Shown: in pieces, positions 33,289-41,486 of the stretch
Layout: every line of letters begins with the position of its first letter
Numbering within the stretch: the first letter of the stretch is position 1
DNA from: JBBPYA01 sp038200385
Lineage (GTDB): Bacteria > Actinomycetota > Actinomycetes > Mycobacteriales > Geodermatophilaceae
DNA length: 44,333 nucleotides
Assembly: GCA_038200385.1 (NCBI GenBank)
Contig: JBBPYA010000326.1
Location: 1-44,333, forward strand
Reading direction: 5' to 3'
Made by a program: the position numbers and the translations under genes
The notes under the pieces: generated by a model
Seen by the model: the letters and a program-made list of their open reading frames with translations, nothing else
Databases searched by the model: none
Told to the model about the DNA's origin: nothing

Positions 33289-34352
33289 CGTCCCAGCCGT
33301 CCGACGCGGTTGCGGATGCGCAGGGCCTGCGGCAAGCCGCGCCAGAAGCCCAGCCCCCAGCCGACGTGCATGCTGACGAACGCGGGCGCAACCCTGACCC
33401 GGGCCCCGGCTGAGTCCAGCTCCCTTGCGGTCTGCACGGTCGCCACCCCCAGCGCCGCGACATACGGCGCAAGCATTGTCAGCGCCCGTCCCGGACGTCG
33501 CAGCGCCAGCATCCCGGCGGCAGCGACGTACACGACGAATGCCGGCGGCATCAGGTGCCTGGCCTTGTTGGAGCCCGGATGCATCACCATCACGGCGGCT
33601 TTTCCGGTCCCGTAGCGCAGATACTGCCGGAACAGATCGCCGATCGACTGGCGGCAGTGCCACTTGATCACTATGTCGGGATCGAACAACAGCGTCATCC
33701 CGGCCAGCCGGATGCGGTGGTCGAACTCGTAGTCCTCGTTGACAACCAGCCGCTCGTCCCATCCATCGAGATGCCGCACGAGCTCCACGGGGTAGGCGCC
33801 GAAGGGGATGTGCTCCACCTCCTGCGTCACGATCCCGTGGTGGTACACCGAGTTGCCGACGCCGAACCGGCTCTCCAGGGCGGCTGCGATGGCGTGACCA
33901 GCTGGCGTGAGACCCACACCGACCTTGCGTCCTCCGACGCCGCCCCAACGGTTCTCGGACAGTCGCCGCACCAGGCGGCCCACGTATGGCGGGTCGATGC
34001 TGGAGTGGGCGTCCACGCGCACCAACCATCGGCCGCGCACGTGCGGCAGCGCCAGGTTGAGCGAGGTGGGGATGCCCGGACGCGTGTTGTGCAGCAACTC
34101 GATGCGCAGATCCTCGGCCATCTGCTTCTCGACCAACTCGACCGTCTGGTCGGTGGATCCGCCGTCGACGACGATGATCTGCAGGTTGCGGTAGTCCTGT
34201 GCGCGGATCGCCTCGAGGCACCGGATGATGAAACCCTGCTCGTTCAGTGCGGGGATCACCACGCTGACGAGGTCGGATCCGGTGGGTTCGACCGGTGTCC
34301 TCGGTGTCGACTCTAAGGTCAGGGAATCGCGGTGCGGGTAGGAAGCACTCAT
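33285..34352 (-). CDS. family 2 glycosyltransferase, ExoA/succinoglycan type
   Basis: A 355-residue membrane-associated glycosyltransferase. GT-A motifs: VSVVIPALNEQGFIIRCLEA (about 29-48), IIVVDGGSTDQTVELVE, the metal site VRVDAHSSIDPPYVGRLV, and NEDYEFDHRIRLAG with the catalytic acidic pair. RQYLRYGTGKA replaces the QxxRW region. The C-terminal third has two or three hydrophobic segments (AFVVYVAAAGMLAL, LTMLAPYVAALGVATV), as in ExoA-like enzymes. The ATG at 34352 is preceded by GGGGGGAG 7 bases upstream. It leads the three-gene unit GT2, HprK-like, propeller 1. Confidence 0.9.
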   Translation of the reverse strand: MSASYPHRDSLTLESTPRTPVEPTGSDLVSVVIPALNEQGFIIRCLEAIRAQDYRNLQIIVVDGGSTDQTVELVEKQMAEDLRIELLHNTRPGIPTSLNLALPHVRGRWLVRVDAHSSIDPPYVGRLVRRLSENRWGGVGGRKVGVGLTPAGHAIAAALESRFGVGNSVYHHGIVTQEVEHIPFGAYPVELVRHLDGWDERLVVNEDYEFDHRIRLAGMTLLFDPDIVIKWHCRQSIGDLFRQYLRYGTGKAAVMVMHPGSNKARHLMPPAFVVYVAAAGMLALRRPGRALTMLAPYVAALGVATVQTARELDSAGARVRVAPAFVSMHVGWGLGFWRGLPQALRIRNRVGRLGR

Positions 34353-34377
34353 GCGACGCTCCCCCCGAACCGAGTGT

Positions 34378-34406
34378 GTTATACCGCTGGCTGAACGAGT
34401 GAAGCA
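34378..34406 (-). promoter_or_regulatory. candidate promoter of the GT2/HprK-like/propeller unit
   Basis: Minus strand: TGCTTC (34406-34401) and TATAAC (34383-34378) with a 17-base spacer. The -10 is good and the -35 is weak. The short leader would carry the GGGGGGAG ribosome site. Confidence 0.4.
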
Positions 34407-34487
34407 TCCCCCGGACCCGCCGACAACGCGGCGCGGAAAGTACTTCGGGCTGTGCGCGGCCGGTCACTCGGAGCGCAACACGCGGTG

Positions 34488-35666
34488 TCAGTTCGGGGCT
34501 GTGCCCACTCCCGAGGGTGCCGACCGCGTCGTCATCTCGCTACGGGCGGGTACGGCGCCGGGTCGTGGACGTCCTTCGCGGCGCAGCATCAGCAGCCGGT
34601 CGGACGCCAGTCCCCCGAGTTGCTCGCTCACCGTTGCGCGCAGCACCCGCTCCGGCGTCCCCTGCGCGACGACGAGGACTGCCACAGTCGAGGGGGCCGG
34701 GGCCACCACGTCCAGCGGACGCGGGCCGTCGATCAGCGTGATCCCGCTGCCGGGTCCTGCTGGCTGCGGCGGGTCGGTGGCGTCGGCGGGGATGACGTCC
34801 TCGCCCGGGAATCCCTGGGCTGCCGCGCAGACCGCGCTGTCGGCGACCAGCGACACCGGAAGCACCCGGCCCAACACCCGCGCCAGTGCGACGCACAGCA
34901 GCTGTCGGGCGGTCTGCGAGCGTCCGGTGCCCATCAGCAGGACCGCGGCCGGGTGCATGGCCAGCAGCCGCCGGCATACCGGGATCAGTCCCCCGATGTC
35001 CGCCGGTTGCAGTTGGTCACGGGCGCGTAGCCGCGGCATGGTGACCGTGCCCATCACCGGTACACCGGTGATCTCCGCCGCGTCGGCGGCGTCCAGAACC
35101 GGGCGGCGCAGCACCAGCAGAAGGGAAACCAGCGCAAGGCCCAAAACCGTGCCGGCGGCGAGCCCTACCGCCAGTGCCACCGGTGCGCCGGCCAGCTGGG
35201 GTACCGGTTTCGCCGGTGGCGTAGCGGCACTTTGCACGCTGAACTTGCCGACGCCCACGCCGGGAAGGTTGAGCTGCGCGACGAAGGCGGCCGCGGCGGT
35301 GTTGGCCAGCTCGGCGGCGCCATCGGCCGACCGGTCCCAGCCGTACACCTGCAACACAATCGAGTCCTGATCCGCTCGTAGGGACACCAGATCCGGGATG
35401 ACGTTCCCCGACGAAGCGGTGCCGGCCAGGCGCGTTTGCACCGCCCTGGCCACTTCACCGTTGCCGAACGTTGCCTCGGCATACCGGGGTAGCGCGGTCA
35501 GGTCCATGTCCAGACGTTGGGCCACGACCAGCGCCGAGGCCTGGTACCGCGGCGCTCCCTGAGCGATGATCAACGGCACCAAGACGGCGACGCCGATCAC
35601 GGTGGCGACGAACAACACTGCGTAGTGGCGCAGACCCCACCGCAGGACACCGATCGCATCACTCAC
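34488..35666 (-). CDS. Wzz-like co-polymerase with degenerate kinase domain (copy 3)
   Basis: A 392-residue paralogue of copies 2 and 4. TM1 (VLFVATVIGVAVLVPLII), external domain with ALPRYAEATFGNGEVA and RADQDSIVLQVYGWDRS, TM2 (GLAAGTVLGLALVSLLLVL), and a cytoplasmic domain beginning AAEITGVPVMGTVTMPR. The ATP-loop position reads LLMGTGRSQTARQLLCVAL: glycines remain but the lysine is absent. The GTG at 35666 is the first usable start, yet the only good Shine-Dalgarno (GAGGAGG, 35693-35687) is 20 bases upstream, which is too far. In-frame codons between them are CTG CTA ATC AGC ACT GAT, so a rare non-canonical start or weak translation is possible. Confidence 0.78.
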   Translation of the reverse strand: MSDAIGVLRWGLRHYAVLFVATVIGVAVLVPLIIAQGAPRYQASALVVAQRLDMDLTALPRYAEATFGNGEVARAVQTRLAGTASSGNVIPDLVSLRADQDSIVLQVYGWDRSADGAAELANTAAAAFVAQLNLPGVGVGKFSVQSAATPPAKPVPQLAGAPVALAVGLAAGTVLGLALVSLLLVLRRPVLDAADAAEITGVPVMGTVTMPRLRARDQLQPADIGGLIPVCRRLLAMHPAAVLLMGTGRSQTARQLLCVALARVLGRVLPVSLVADSAVCAAAQGFPGEDVIPADATDPPQPAGPGSGITLIDGPRPLDVVAPAPSTVAVLVVAQGTPERVLRATVSEQLGGLASDRLLMLRREGRPRPGAVPARSEMTTRSAPSGVGTAPN

Positions 35667-35737
35667 ATCAGTGCTGATTAGCAGTTCCTCCTCACCGCTG
35701 GCGGTTCATCACCCATATACCCGTCGGGGGCTCCCCG

Positions 35738-35759
35738 GCCACCGCAGTGTAGTTGTGGC
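35738..35759. terminator. possible terminator downstream of propeller 2
   Basis: GCCAC (35738-35742) and GTGGC (35755-35759) pair with a 12-base loop, 30 bases after the propeller 2 stop on the minus strand. A second small stem CGGGG-GCT-CCCCG lies at 35725-35737. Both are short, so termination may be incomplete. The same region holds TCACCC at 35708-35713, a half-site of the CACCC box without its partner. Confidence 0.35.
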
Positions 35760-35788
35760 GGCGCCCCGCGACTCGCTGAATGGCAGGT

Positions 35789-37516
35789 TCAGGCATCACG
35801 GGAGGACCGAGGACCTTCCTCGCGAGCGAGGTGACCGGCTCCGTTGACGATGCTGAGCCGGTGGGTCCCGGTCGGCGAGGCGTCGGCCCGGACGGGTCGG
35901 CGGCGAGCCAGGAGCAACCCGGCGACTACGGCGGCGATGACGCCGAGCAGGATCCAAGCCCACCCTCGGTCGCTACGGCGTGGGGCGGGTACTGCCACCG
36001 TGGCCGTGCCCTCGGCGGACAGGTTGCCCGCGCGATCGACCGCGCGCACGGAGTATTCGTACCCGGTCCCGGCAGCCGCGTCGGCGTCGGCGTACGAGGT
36101 GCGGTCCGTCCTGCCCAGCTCGACACCGTCCCGGTACACGACGTATCCCGCGACGGGGACGCCGTCGTTGGCCGGTGACCAGCGGTCTCCGTCGTTGGCG
36201 GCAGACCACGACACGACGACCATCCCCGCCTCGTCGGCCCGAGCCAGCACCTCGCCCGGCACGGTGGGCGGGTCGCTGTCCGCCGTGGCCGCGCCGGTCG
36301 ATGGCCCGCCGGGCAGGGCCAGTTCCGAATGGCTGTACCGGTGGCTGGCTGTCCCGCTGCCCAGGACGACGAGACCGGTGTTCCCGTCGACCGGGTGCTT
36401 GCTTCCGGTCGGGTCGGCCAGCCGGGCCCGGCCCACGACGGCGTACGGGGTGCCGCGACCGGGCGGGAACGAAAGGTCACCTATCGGGGATGTCTTGGCG
36501 TAGACCGCGCCCCGGCCGTAGCTGAGCAGGTAGACGATGTCGTTCGCGGAGTCGATCTGCAGGGTGGGGGAATCCATCCCCTCCCCGAGCGTGCTGCCGA
36601 CAGCATTCGTCCAGGACCCCCCGGGCGCCCGCTTGAGGACCATGATCAAAGGCGAGGAGTCGGGCTCCCCGTGGTCGCCCTGGGACGTCTTGACCGCCGC
36701 GAGCAGCACGGCGTCCGCACCGCTTCCCACCGCCTTGATGCTGATGTGGTTGTCGGCCAGGCCGGGCCCGGCCAATGGGATCTCCGCCGACCAGTCGTCG
36801 AGCGCCGCCCCGTCGGGGTGGATCGCGAAGCGGAACTCGTTCTGTTCCTGATCCGACCACATCACGCCGATGCTGGTCCCGAATGCCACGACGGCGGAAA
36901 CCTGGCCGGGCGGCACCGTGGCGCCCCCGGGCGCCACCGGCTCGAACGGCGCGGTCCAGGTCGCGCCGTCGTCGTCGGACAAGCTCACGAGCACCTCGGA
37001 GTTGGTGGCGAAGCTCACCCACAGTCGCCCGGTGGTGTCCTTGGCGATCGACGCCGCCGCGCGGCCGCCCTGGTTGGTGATCGGTGTCGGCTCTTGCGCG
37101 GCCGGCGTGTAACGGCGGTCGAGCGGGTCGTAGTCCAGCCGGCGGAACTGCAGCTGCCCGGCTCGCGTGCGGGAGACGACGTAGACCGACTCGCCGTCTC
37201 GCAAGGCGTCGCCCACATCGCTGGGGTCGTCGTTGACGACGGCCTCAGTGGGCCGCCAGGTGTGGTCGGCGAGTAGCTCGAAGACACGGGACCCGCCGAC
37301 GTCCGGGTCGTACATCAAGGCCCACCATGCGTCGTCGTGGAACCACATCTTGTCCTGCTGCTCGTAGCTCGTGGGCAGGACGTCCAGGGTGTCCCCGTAG
37401 GCGGAATCCAGATACGTCTTGGGCAGGTCGGCCCCCCATGCCGTCGTGAGGCTGCTCGGGACCAGAGCTGCAACAGCAGCCAGCGTCACCAGGAACCTCG
37501 TGACCGCCCCGGTCAT
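35789..37516 (-). CDS. membrane-anchored secreted propeller-like protein with fibronectin III domain (propeller 2)
   Basis: A 575-residue exported protein paralogous to the propeller half of 29933-32101. Signal peptide: FLVTLAAVAALVPSSLTTAWG. Matching blades include MWFHDDAWWALMYD, ELLADHTWRPTE, DTTGRLWVSFATNSE, IGVMWSDQEQNEFRFAIHPD, ADNHISIKAVGSG and FPPGRGTPYAVV. A fibronectin III domain follows (PPTVPGEVLARADE, YEYSVRAVDRAGNLSAEG). It then ends with a transmembrane anchor (WAWILLGVIAAVVAGLLLARRR) and a 40-residue cytoplasmic tail, in place of the lectin-like module of propeller 1. Thus the same head exists in a released and a membrane-held form. The ATG overlaps the copy 4 Wzz-like stop (ATGA), so the two are probably made together. 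Confidence 0.85.
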   Translation of the reverse strand: MTGAVTRFLVTLAAVAALVPSSLTTAWGADLPKTYLDSAYGDTLDVLPTSYEQQDKMWFHDDAWWALMYDPDVGGSRVFELLADHTWRPTEAVVNDDPSDVGDALRDGESVYVVSRTRAGQLQFRRLDYDPLDRRYTPAAQEPTPITNQGGRAAASIAKDTTGRLWVSFATNSEVLVSLSDDDGATWTAPFEPVAPGGATVPPGQVSAVVAFGTSIGVMWSDQEQNEFRFAIHPDGAALDDWSAEIPLAGPGLADNHISIKAVGSGADAVLLAAVKTSQGDHGEPDSSPLIMVLKRAPGGSWTNAVGSTLGEGMDSPTLQIDSANDIVYLLSYGRGAVYAKTSPIGDLSFPPGRGTPYAVVGRARLADPTGSKHPVDGNTGLVVLGSGTASHRYSHSELALPGGPSTGAATADSDPPTVPGEVLARADEAGMVVVSWSAANDGDRWSPANDGVPVAGYVVYRDGVELGRTDRTSYADADAAAGTGYEYSVRAVDRAGNLSAEGTATVAVPAPRRSDRGWAWILLGVIAAVVAGLLLARRRPVRADASPTGTHRLSIVNGAGHLAREEGPRSSRDA

Positions 37517-38829
37517 GCGTTCGGCCCGGCCGTGCCGCGCGGGGCGATACCACCGGCCGCTATCGGGCGGGGCTCGGTTGCCGTCCCGGTCCGGGCGTCC
37601 CGTCGCCGTGCTGCCCAGGGACCGGTGGGGCCGGGGCGGTCACCGCTGAGGCGCGGGCCGCGGTGCGGCACCGACCGTCGTCTGAGTCCGCGTCGTCGGT
37701 CGACGATCACGACGCCGCAGACTTCGTTCTGCCGGTACTGCGCGAGAAGGCGCTGGGCCCGGAGCGTCGACGAGCCATAGGGCAGGGCCAGCAGGGTGCC
37801 CGTCGGCTCACCGTGCTCGGCCAGCGTGAGGTCCAGCGCGCTCATGTCCAGGATGTCCAACGGTGGCGGAGGCTCGGCCGTCAAGCCCACCACCGCAGCC
37901 GGGGCCGGTCCGAGCTGCGGCAATACCGCCTCGAGCACCGGCGCGGGCGCGTGCAGCGTTATCGCCCTCGACGGGGCCAGCGCCACCGTTAGCAGAACGA
38001 GCAGCTGCCGGCGCACGGACTCGTCCCGGTCGGCGCTGACCACCACAAGCGTCGAGTAGGGGGCGCTTCTGAGCTCCCGGGCCACGGCCATGAGACCGGC
38101 GGCCCGGTGCACCTCCGGAGGCCACCGATCCGAGGCGTGGACGGTCACGGTGCCCAGCAGTCTGGTGTGCAATCCGACTTCGACATCCGATCGGTGCACC
38201 AGCGGTCGACGGCTGGCGGCCACCAGCCGCAGCAAACCGAATCCGACCAGCAGCCCGGCGCTCCCACCAGCGGTGGCCATCAAGGACACCGGCGGTCCCT
38301 GGTCGTCGGCGACTGCAGTGGGCAGATCGGCACGGCCGCTCACCGCGAAGGTGCCGACGCCGCTGCCGACCCGGTTGAGTTCGTCGGCGAACGCCGCCGC
38401 TGCGATGTCGGCCAGCCGGGCAGCCGGCTCGGGGCTGTCGGCGCGGCCGTACACCACCAGCACAATGGAGTCCTGTGCGGCCACGAGACCGATCCGGTCG
38501 GGGATCAGCCCGCTTGCGCCGCTGCCGTCGCCGGCCAGTGCAGCCAGGTCGCCGGTGCCCTCGGCGGCGACCGCGTCCGCGACCCGACCGGCCATCGCGT
38601 CGCTGTAGAACACCGCCTCGGCCAATGGCGGCAGCACGAAGGCCTTGACCGCCAGTTGGCGAGCCACCACGAGCGCGGTCGCCTGGAAGGTCGGCGCTTT
38701 GGTGGCCGTCAGCTGGGGGAGTAAGAGGGCGCCGCCGACGACGCATGCGAGCAGCAGCCAGCCAAGTGTGCGAACACCCCACAACAGAAGCGCCACGCCA
38801 CCTGGGTCTTCCGCGCGGGATCGTGTCAT
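37513..38829 (-). CDS. Wzz-like co-polymerase with degenerate kinase domain (copy 4)
   Basis: A 438-residue paralogue of copies 2 and 3. TM1 (LGWLLLACVVGGALLLPQL), external domain with LPPLAEAVFYSDAM and AAQDSIVLVVYGRADS, TM2 (LMATAGGSAGLLVGFGLLRL), then VEVGLHTRLLGTVTVH. The ATP-loop place reads VVVSADRDESVRRQLLVLL, with no P-loop. It ends with GVVIVDRRRGLRRRS and a basic Arg/Pro tail. The ATG at 38829 follows GAGGA 8 bases upstream; a longer frame to 38907 has no ribosome site. Coupling to propeller 2 by an ATGA overlap suggests that the co-polymerase and the anchored propeller work in one envelope complex. Confidence 0.8.
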   Translation of the reverse strand: MTRSRAEDPGGVALLLWGVRTLGWLLLACVVGGALLLPQLTATKAPTFQATALVVARQLAVKAFVLPPLAEAVFYSDAMAGRVADAVAAEGTGDLAALAGDGSGASGLIPDRIGLVAAQDSIVLVVYGRADSPEPAARLADIAAAAFADELNRVGSGVGTFAVSGRADLPTAVADDQGPPVSLMATAGGSAGLLVGFGLLRLVAASRRPLVHRSDVEVGLHTRLLGTVTVHASDRWPPEVHRAAGLMAVARELRSAPYSTLVVVSADRDESVRRQLLVLLTVALAPSRAITLHAPAPVLEAVLPQLGPAPAAVVGLTAEPPPPLDILDMSALDLTLAEHGEPTGTLLALPYGSSTLRAQRLLAQYRQNEVCGVVIVDRRRGLRRRSVPHRGPRLSGDRPGPTGPWAARRRDARTGTATEPRPIAAGGIAPRGTAGPNA

Positions 38830-38846
38830 CTGCCCGGTCCTCGCCC

Positions 38847-38867
38847 CCCATCGGAGTTGCCCATCGG
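38847..38867. repeat. direct repeat CCCATCGG upstream of Wzz-like copy 4
   Basis: Two copies of CCCATCGG (38847-38854 and 38860-38867), start to start 13 bases, lie 18-38 bases upstream of the ATG at 38829 in the 142-base gap after ST4. It could be a regulator site or chance. A weak stem GGCCTC/GAGGTC lies farther upstream at 38911-38928. Confidence 0.3.
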
Positions 38868-38971
38868 CCTGAGGGGGCCGCGGTGTCGACCGGATCCCGA
38901 CAAGCACGTGGGCCTCAGCACAGAGGTCTCAAGGTACATCGACAACGGCGCGTCGACAGCTCGGGCCGTCG

Positions 38972-39973
38972 TCAGAGCGCACCGCGTCCGATGCCGGCGC
39001 GCGGCAAGCCGGATGAACGCACGGGATAGCCGTACCGCAGCAGCAGCGGAAGGGCTAGTGCCACAACAGCGACCTGATCGCGTTGTGTCATCCCCTGTCT
39101 CCACTCCGTGTCTGCCTCGATCGTGACCGGTCCGATCCGGAAGCGGCTCGGATTGCCCGCGACGATGTGGTTGCGGTGCAAGGTGATCGAGCGGTCGTCC
39201 GCGAACGGTGTCCGGGCCCCGATGCCCAGATGGTCGGTCACCCTAGCCACGGTGGACTCGGGCTCGGCGGCAAAGTCCTCGTACCGGAGGAACAGCCAGC
39301 GCTCGGGCGGCAGCCGCCGGCGCAGAAGTTCCGCCCCCACGCTGTTCTCGGTCCATCGCTTGACGCTGGAGAGCAGCCCCCGAGTTCCCATCGTCTGGTC
39401 AGCCGCCCCCGGTCCGGCAGGTTTGCTGCGGCGCCAGGAGTAGGCAACAGCACGCGGATCGCGCACGACGTGCAGCACGTAGTGGTCGATCGAGGCGATC
39501 GAGGCGAAGACGGCAGCCTCCTGCGCCCGCTTCGAGGTGTCAACGATGACCGTCGAGCCGGTGGCTTGGACCAGGCTGGCGCAGATCTGCGCTGTTACGG
39601 CTCGCAGGTGCTCCAACGCCGGCCAGTTCTCCGTCCGAGCGTCGACGCTGCGGATGACGCGGCGCCTGTTCTTCAGCGACGTCACTTCCTGCTGGCTGGT
39701 CAGGATCGCGCTGAGCTCCGGGGAGCGGGCAGCCTCGCCGTCCGGCCCCGGCGTGAGCAGACGCTGGAGAGGGATCGACCAGACCGGACAGCGCAGCGGC
39801 GGTAGAGCGCACCCGCAGGGTCGCCCCTCGATCACACCGTGCTGCCACAACCAGCGGATCTCCCCGGCGGCCAGCACGCCCGGGTTCTCGCCGAGCACGC
39901 TGGCCAGGATCGTCGTACCGCTGCGTCCTGCCCCCACGATCGACAGCACCTTCGTGCGCCCGGCGATGCTCAT
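38972..39973 (-). CDS. PAPS-dependent sulfotransferase (ST4), paralogue of ST1
   Basis: A 333-residue predicted sulfotransferase. The PAPS loop is VGAGRSGTTIL (residues 13-23) and the 3'-phosphate site is VLHVVRDPRAVAYSWRR. As in ST1, the segment after the P-loop reads NPGVLAAGEIRWLWQHGV, then PCGC and RCPVW, and the C-terminal part has HIVAGNPSRFRIGP (ST1: HTVAGNPMRFRTG). The two therefore diverged from one ancestor and may modify different positions or sugars. GAGGAG lies only 3 bases before the ATG at 39973, closer than usual; no better start is seen. The gene is divergent from Wzy copy 2 across 106 bases containing the stem AGCCTC/GAGGCT (40018-40041). Confidence 0.85.
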   Translation of the reverse strand: MSIAGRTKVLSIVGAGRSGTTILASVLGENPGVLAAGEIRWLWQHGVIEGRPCGCALPPLRCPVWSIPLQRLLTPGPDGEAARSPELSAILTSQQEVTSLKNRRRVIRSVDARTENWPALEHLRAVTAQICASLVQATGSTVIVDTSKRAQEAAVFASIASIDHYVLHVVRDPRAVAYSWRRSKPAGPGAADQTMGTRGLLSSVKRWTENSVGAELLRRRLPPERWLFLRYEDFAAEPESTVARVTDHLGIGARTPFADDRSITLHRNHIVAGNPSRFRIGPVTIEADTEWRQGMTQRDQVAVVALALPLLLRYGYPVRSSGLPRAGIGRGAL

Positions 39974-40079
39974 CAGCTCCTCGTCGGCCGTCCGCGCCGC
40001 CGGATTGGGGCGACGTCAGCCTCTGCGTCCTGGCCGAGGCTACCTGCGCCGGGAGCCGCGCCATCCTCGGGAGCTCGCG

Positions 40080-41486
40080 ATGGCAGTGGCGTCCGCCGCG
40101 CGCAGCAGACAGACTGGCCGGGCGCATGCGGAATGGGTGACGAGCGGTGGGACGGGGCTTATGTTGGTTGTGGGTGTGGTCGTCGGTGTTCCGCTGGTGC
40201 TGGCCTTGATTCTCGTCAGTCTCCGGGAGCCGATCCGGGTCGCGCTGCCGGCATACGCCGCGCTGATCCCATTCGGGTCCGGCCTGTCGACTGGTCTGCC
40301 CTTGCCGTTCGGCTCGGTGTCGTCGTTGATTGGCTTAGCGCTGGCGATCGCCCTGCTGGTCCGGCTCGTCACGCTGCGGCGCGGCGCGGGCCGATTGACC
40401 GCAGACATCCCGATCTGGCTGGGGCTGCTCGGGTTGACCGGGGTCTCGGTGTTCTGGAGTGTCGCGCCGAGTGTCACGGTCAACGAATTTCTGATTCTCG
40501 GCAGCCTGGTGCTGCTCTACGTCCTGCTGGTTCTCACCGGCATCTCCCGGACCGATCTGCTGCGTACGGAGTACGCGCTGGTCATCGGCGGGGTGGTGTC
40601 GTCTGGCTACGGACTGGCCCAGTTGTTGTTCCTCGGCGGGTTGCCGACCGGGCAGGGCGTCAACCCCCGGTTCGGCGAGGGTCTGCTGGGGCCCGACAAC
40701 CAGGCCGCGGCGTTGCTCCTCCCGACCGCTATTGCACTCGGGCGGCTGGCGATCGAGGAGGGCCGGCGGCGGTGGATCTTTGCCGGCGCCACGACGACGT
40801 TGCTCGTGGGCATCCTGCTCACCGGTTCACGTGGCGGCTCGCTCGCGGTGATCCTGGGTCTGTGCACCGTCGTGCTGGCCACCCGTCGCGGTCGCGGTGC
40901 CGTGATCGCCTATCTGGTTGCGGGGCTGCTGTTTCTCGGGGTTCTGCTGTCGGTTAATCCCGACGGCGTCGGAGCCCGCCAGACCAAAGCGAACCAGAGC
41001 TCGTCCGGGCGGTCAGACATCTGGGCAGTCGGACTGCGGGCGTGTGAAAGGTATTGCCTGCCGGGCTCGGGGTGGGGCACGTTCCCACAGGTGTATGCGG
41101 CCGAGCGGGCGACCGTCCCCGAGGCGCGGGTGCTCAGGCGTGGGGTGTACTTCGAGCCGCACAGCATCTGGCTCCAGATGGGCGTCGAGGCCGGCTTTGC
41201 TGGGCTGCTCCTGCTGGTCACCGGGCTGGGCTTGAGCGTGCATACGGCGTGGCGGCTTCCCGACCGCTTCCGGGGTCCGCCGTTGGCGGGGGTGCTGAGC
41301 ACCATTTTCGCCGGATTCTTCCTGTCCAACCTGCAGTTCAAGTTCTTCTGGATGGCGCTGCTCTACGTCCAGCTGTGCCGCCAAGTGGCCGAGGCCGAGG
41401 CCCGCTCCGACGCGCACCCCACAGCTGGATCGACCGGGCCCGAGGACGACCGGACATCCACCGAGCTGCCGCCGCTCACCGTATGA
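40080..41486 (+). CDS. O-antigen ligase/polymerase-like membrane protein (Wzy type), copy 2
   Basis: A 468-residue polytopic membrane protein with about 11-12 transmembrane segments. It has the Wzy_C signature LLTGSRGGSLAVILGL and a large extracytoplasmic loop containing QSSSGRSDIWAVG, GSGWGTFPQVYA and FEPHSIWLQMGVEAG, the typical RxxIW...G.G...HN/HS pattern of O-antigen polymerases and ligases. The ATG at 40080 has CGGGAG 6-7 bases upstream. The C-terminal tail is polar (TGPEDDRTSTELPP). The gene converges on Wzx copy 2 and overlaps it by 11 bases. It is only distantly similar to copy 1, so it may polymerise a different repeat unit or act as a ligase. Confidence 0.88.
   Translation: MAVASAARSRQTGRAHAEWVTSGGTGLMLVVGVVVGVPLVLALILVSLREPIRVALPAYAALIPFGSGLSTGLPLPFGSVSSLIGLALAIALLVRLVTLRRGAGRLTADIPIWLGLLGLTGVSVFWSVAPSVTVNEFLILGSLVLLYVLLVLTGISRTDLLRTEYALVIGGVVSSGYGLAQLLFLGGLPTGQGVNPRFGEGLLGPDNQAAALLLPTAIALGRLAIEEGRRRWIFAGATTTLLVGILLTGSRGGSLAVILGLCTVVLATRRGRGAVIAYLVAGLLFLGVLLSVNPDGVGARQTKANQSSSGRSDIWAVGLRACERYCLPGSGWGTFPQVYAAERATVPEARVLRRGVYFEPHSIWLQMGVEAGFAGLLLLVTGLGLSVHTAWRLPDRFRGPPLAGVLSTIFAGFFLSNLQFKFFWMALLYVQLCRQVAEAEARSDAHPTAGSTGPEDDRTSTELPPLTV

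Noticed and set aside
35708..35730. Fourth CACCC-N4-GGGTG box upstream of Wzz-like copy 3
   Set aside because: Only the TCACCC half is present; the following bases are ATATACCCG with no GGGT at the right distance.
29933..37516. Calling the two propeller proteins sialidases
   Set aside because: The blades resemble BNR/sialidase repeats, but the catalytic Arg triad, Tyr and Asp could not be assigned, so no enzyme activity is claimed.
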